Below, in pieces: positions 49,641 through 50,469 of a stretch of 50,469 bases of DNA (positions are counted from its first letter, which is position 1; each line of letters starts with the position of its first letter). The notes under the pieces were generated by a model. The model did no database searches, was not told where the DNA came from, and worked only from the letters and a program-made list of their open reading frames with translations. The position numbers were made by a program, and so were the translations under genes. Source of the DNA: Halalkalicoccus subterraneus (GTDB lineage: Archaea; Halobacteriota; Halobacteria; Halobacteriales; Halalkalicoccaceae); contig NZ_RDQG01000037.1 of the NCBI RefSeq assembly GCF_003697815.1, forward strand, positions 1 to 50,469, in the 5' to 3' direction.

Positions 49641-50469
49641 ATGGACCGTGATATTGCAGGACAGGTGAGAGATGTGTGGGATACGTATCACGCGAATTTC
49701 TCGGACGTTGAATCCGTGAGTGCCGGCGGGTTTCCTCCAGATGAACTCGATACCGCTCGTAGAGAACGGATCCCGATTCTCCTCGAAACGCTGAGTGACT
49801 TCGTTGATGGGAATCTCGCACTTGGGGAATTCAAATCAGAAATAGATGGCCAGAACAAGCGACACCGCCTCTGGGGTTTCAAAGGAATGAATGGGATGAT
49901 GTTTTTCAATATGCTCTATAACTCCTCGGGGGAAGCTCGCGAACAGGAGCTTGCCGAGTTACTCCGGACCGTCCTGCAGGAACCACAGGATGACTCCGAG
50001 ATTGAAGCACAGATACGGACGCTTGAACAGTACGTCGAGGAATTGAGAGCGGACGTTGATAATCTTCGAAGTGCGCCGCGACTCGGTTCGATTCCGTACT
50101 TTCTCTCCTACTTTTGGCAGTTGCAGAATCCGGATACGCACCCGATCTACTACACCTCAATGCGGCGGGCACTGTCGGACTTAGCGATCTGGGAGCCAAC
50201 AGAGGATCTTGCAGAGACGTACCTTCAGTTCCGCGCACTGAACGAACGAATGCGCGATATCCTTACTGAGTATACTGGCGAGGATATCCATCTCTGGGAT
50301 ATTGAACATGCCTTTTACTACTGGCAACACCGCGAAGAGGCGGAGGTGGAGGCGACTACGGAACCGGAGCCAACTAGTGAACCAGAGTCTGAGACGGTAG
50401 CTGTAGCCGAACCAGCCGAGACACTGCCGAGTAGTTATATCCCACCGATCGTCTCGATCCTCCCCGACT
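49641..50469 (+). CDS. N-terminal part of a probable McrB-like restriction ATPase (runs off the window)
   Basis: From the ATG at 49641 the frame stays open to the edge (276 codons). The segments LWGFKGMNGMMFFNMLYNSS, APRLGSIPYFLSYFWQLQNP, DTHPIYYTSMRRALSDLAIW and GEDIHLWDIEHAFYYWQHRE match the N-terminal domain that I associate with McrB-type proteins of McrBC (type IV) restriction systems. A Glu/Pro-rich linker follows (about 232-262), then TLPSSYIPPIVSILPD, where an AAA+ domain would begin. The AAA+ part itself is outside the window, so the call rests on the N-terminal domain. Confidence 0.55.
   Translation, partial: MDRDIAGQVRDVWDTYHANFSDVESVSAGGFPPDELDTARRERIPILLETLSDFVDGNLALGEFKSEIDGQNKRHRLWGFKGMNGMMFFNMLYNSSGEAREQELAELLRTVLQEPQDDSEIEAQIRTLEQYVEELRADVDNLRSAPRLGSIPYFLSYFWQLQNPDTHPIYYTSMRRALSDLAIWEPTEDLAETYLQFRALNERMRDILTEYTGEDIHLWDIEHAFYYWQHREEAEVEATTEPEPTSEPESETVAVAEPAETLPSSYIPPIVSILPD

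Noticed and set aside
1-50469. tRNA or rRNA genes
   Set aside because: I looked for cloverleaf-type stretches and conserved rRNA sequence and recognised none; a tRNAscan run would be the decisive check.

Overview
The window is from a haloarchaeon (class Halobacteria) and is most likely part of a large plasmid or secondary replicon. Three kinds of evidence support this. The proteins are acidic and include archaeal and haloarchaeal families: two TFB (TFIIB) genes, an Spt4 paralogue, Cdc6/Orc1, a bat-type HTH_10 regulator and halocyanin-like blue copper lipoproteins. Promoters have archaeal TATA boxes, some apparently leaderless. The right part carries a replication-partition unit (cdc6 with iterons, parA with a partner gene), and IS elements and broken genes occur throughout.

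Layout. (a) 1-1.7 kb: small winged-helix gene, SWIM-finger protein and SprT-like metalloprotease. (b) 1.7-9 kb: a copper/redox island. It has a mco-zip-halocyanin operon behind a nested palindromic operator, a second halocyanin, a DsbA with cytoplasmic-type zinc fingers, a broken dsbB fused to a multicopper-oxidase tail, and a half-size CtaA. (c) 9-15 kb: a TFB, small regulators, a truncated HMA domain and a P1B-type metal ATPase. (d) 15-20 kb: a PaaK/VirD4 chimeric ORF, a VapBC-like pair, remnants and an IS4-like transposase. (e) 20-32 kb: a wHTH-PIN pair and a stress/redox block (DJ-1/PfpI, two MDR dehydrogenases, a TrkA-C membrane protein, a ferritin-like protein, an ABM protein and an FNT channel), interrupted by a well-bounded IS1595 element. 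(f) 32-40 kb: ISH6-type transposase, tfb-spt4 operon, DUF4396 protein, CDF exporter, a second IS4-like transposase and an integrase pseudogene. (g) 40-45 kb: ParA, its unusual partner, parS-like repeats, and an iteron-rich origin next to cdc6. (h) 45-50 kb: TRAM protein, two PadR regulators, a Cys-rich gene split by an in-frame TGA, an MmpS-like membrane protein and the start of a probable McrB-like restriction gene that runs out of the window.

How it fits together. The metal genes (ZIP, multicopper oxidase, halocyanins, P1B ATPase, CDF, ferritin-like protein) suggest a metal-homeostasis and electron-transfer cargo. The mco-zip-halocyanin promoter and the CDF promoter, 31 kb apart, share an almost identical 12-bp motif. 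The halocyanin-2 and ctaA promoters share a different 25-bp element. Carrying its own TFBs and an Spt4 would let the replicon influence transcription. Decay is widespread: two ORFs are chimeric, three have single-nucleotide frame changes, and five otherwise continuous frames contain a stop. All protein assignments come from reading motifs by eye; no database search was run.
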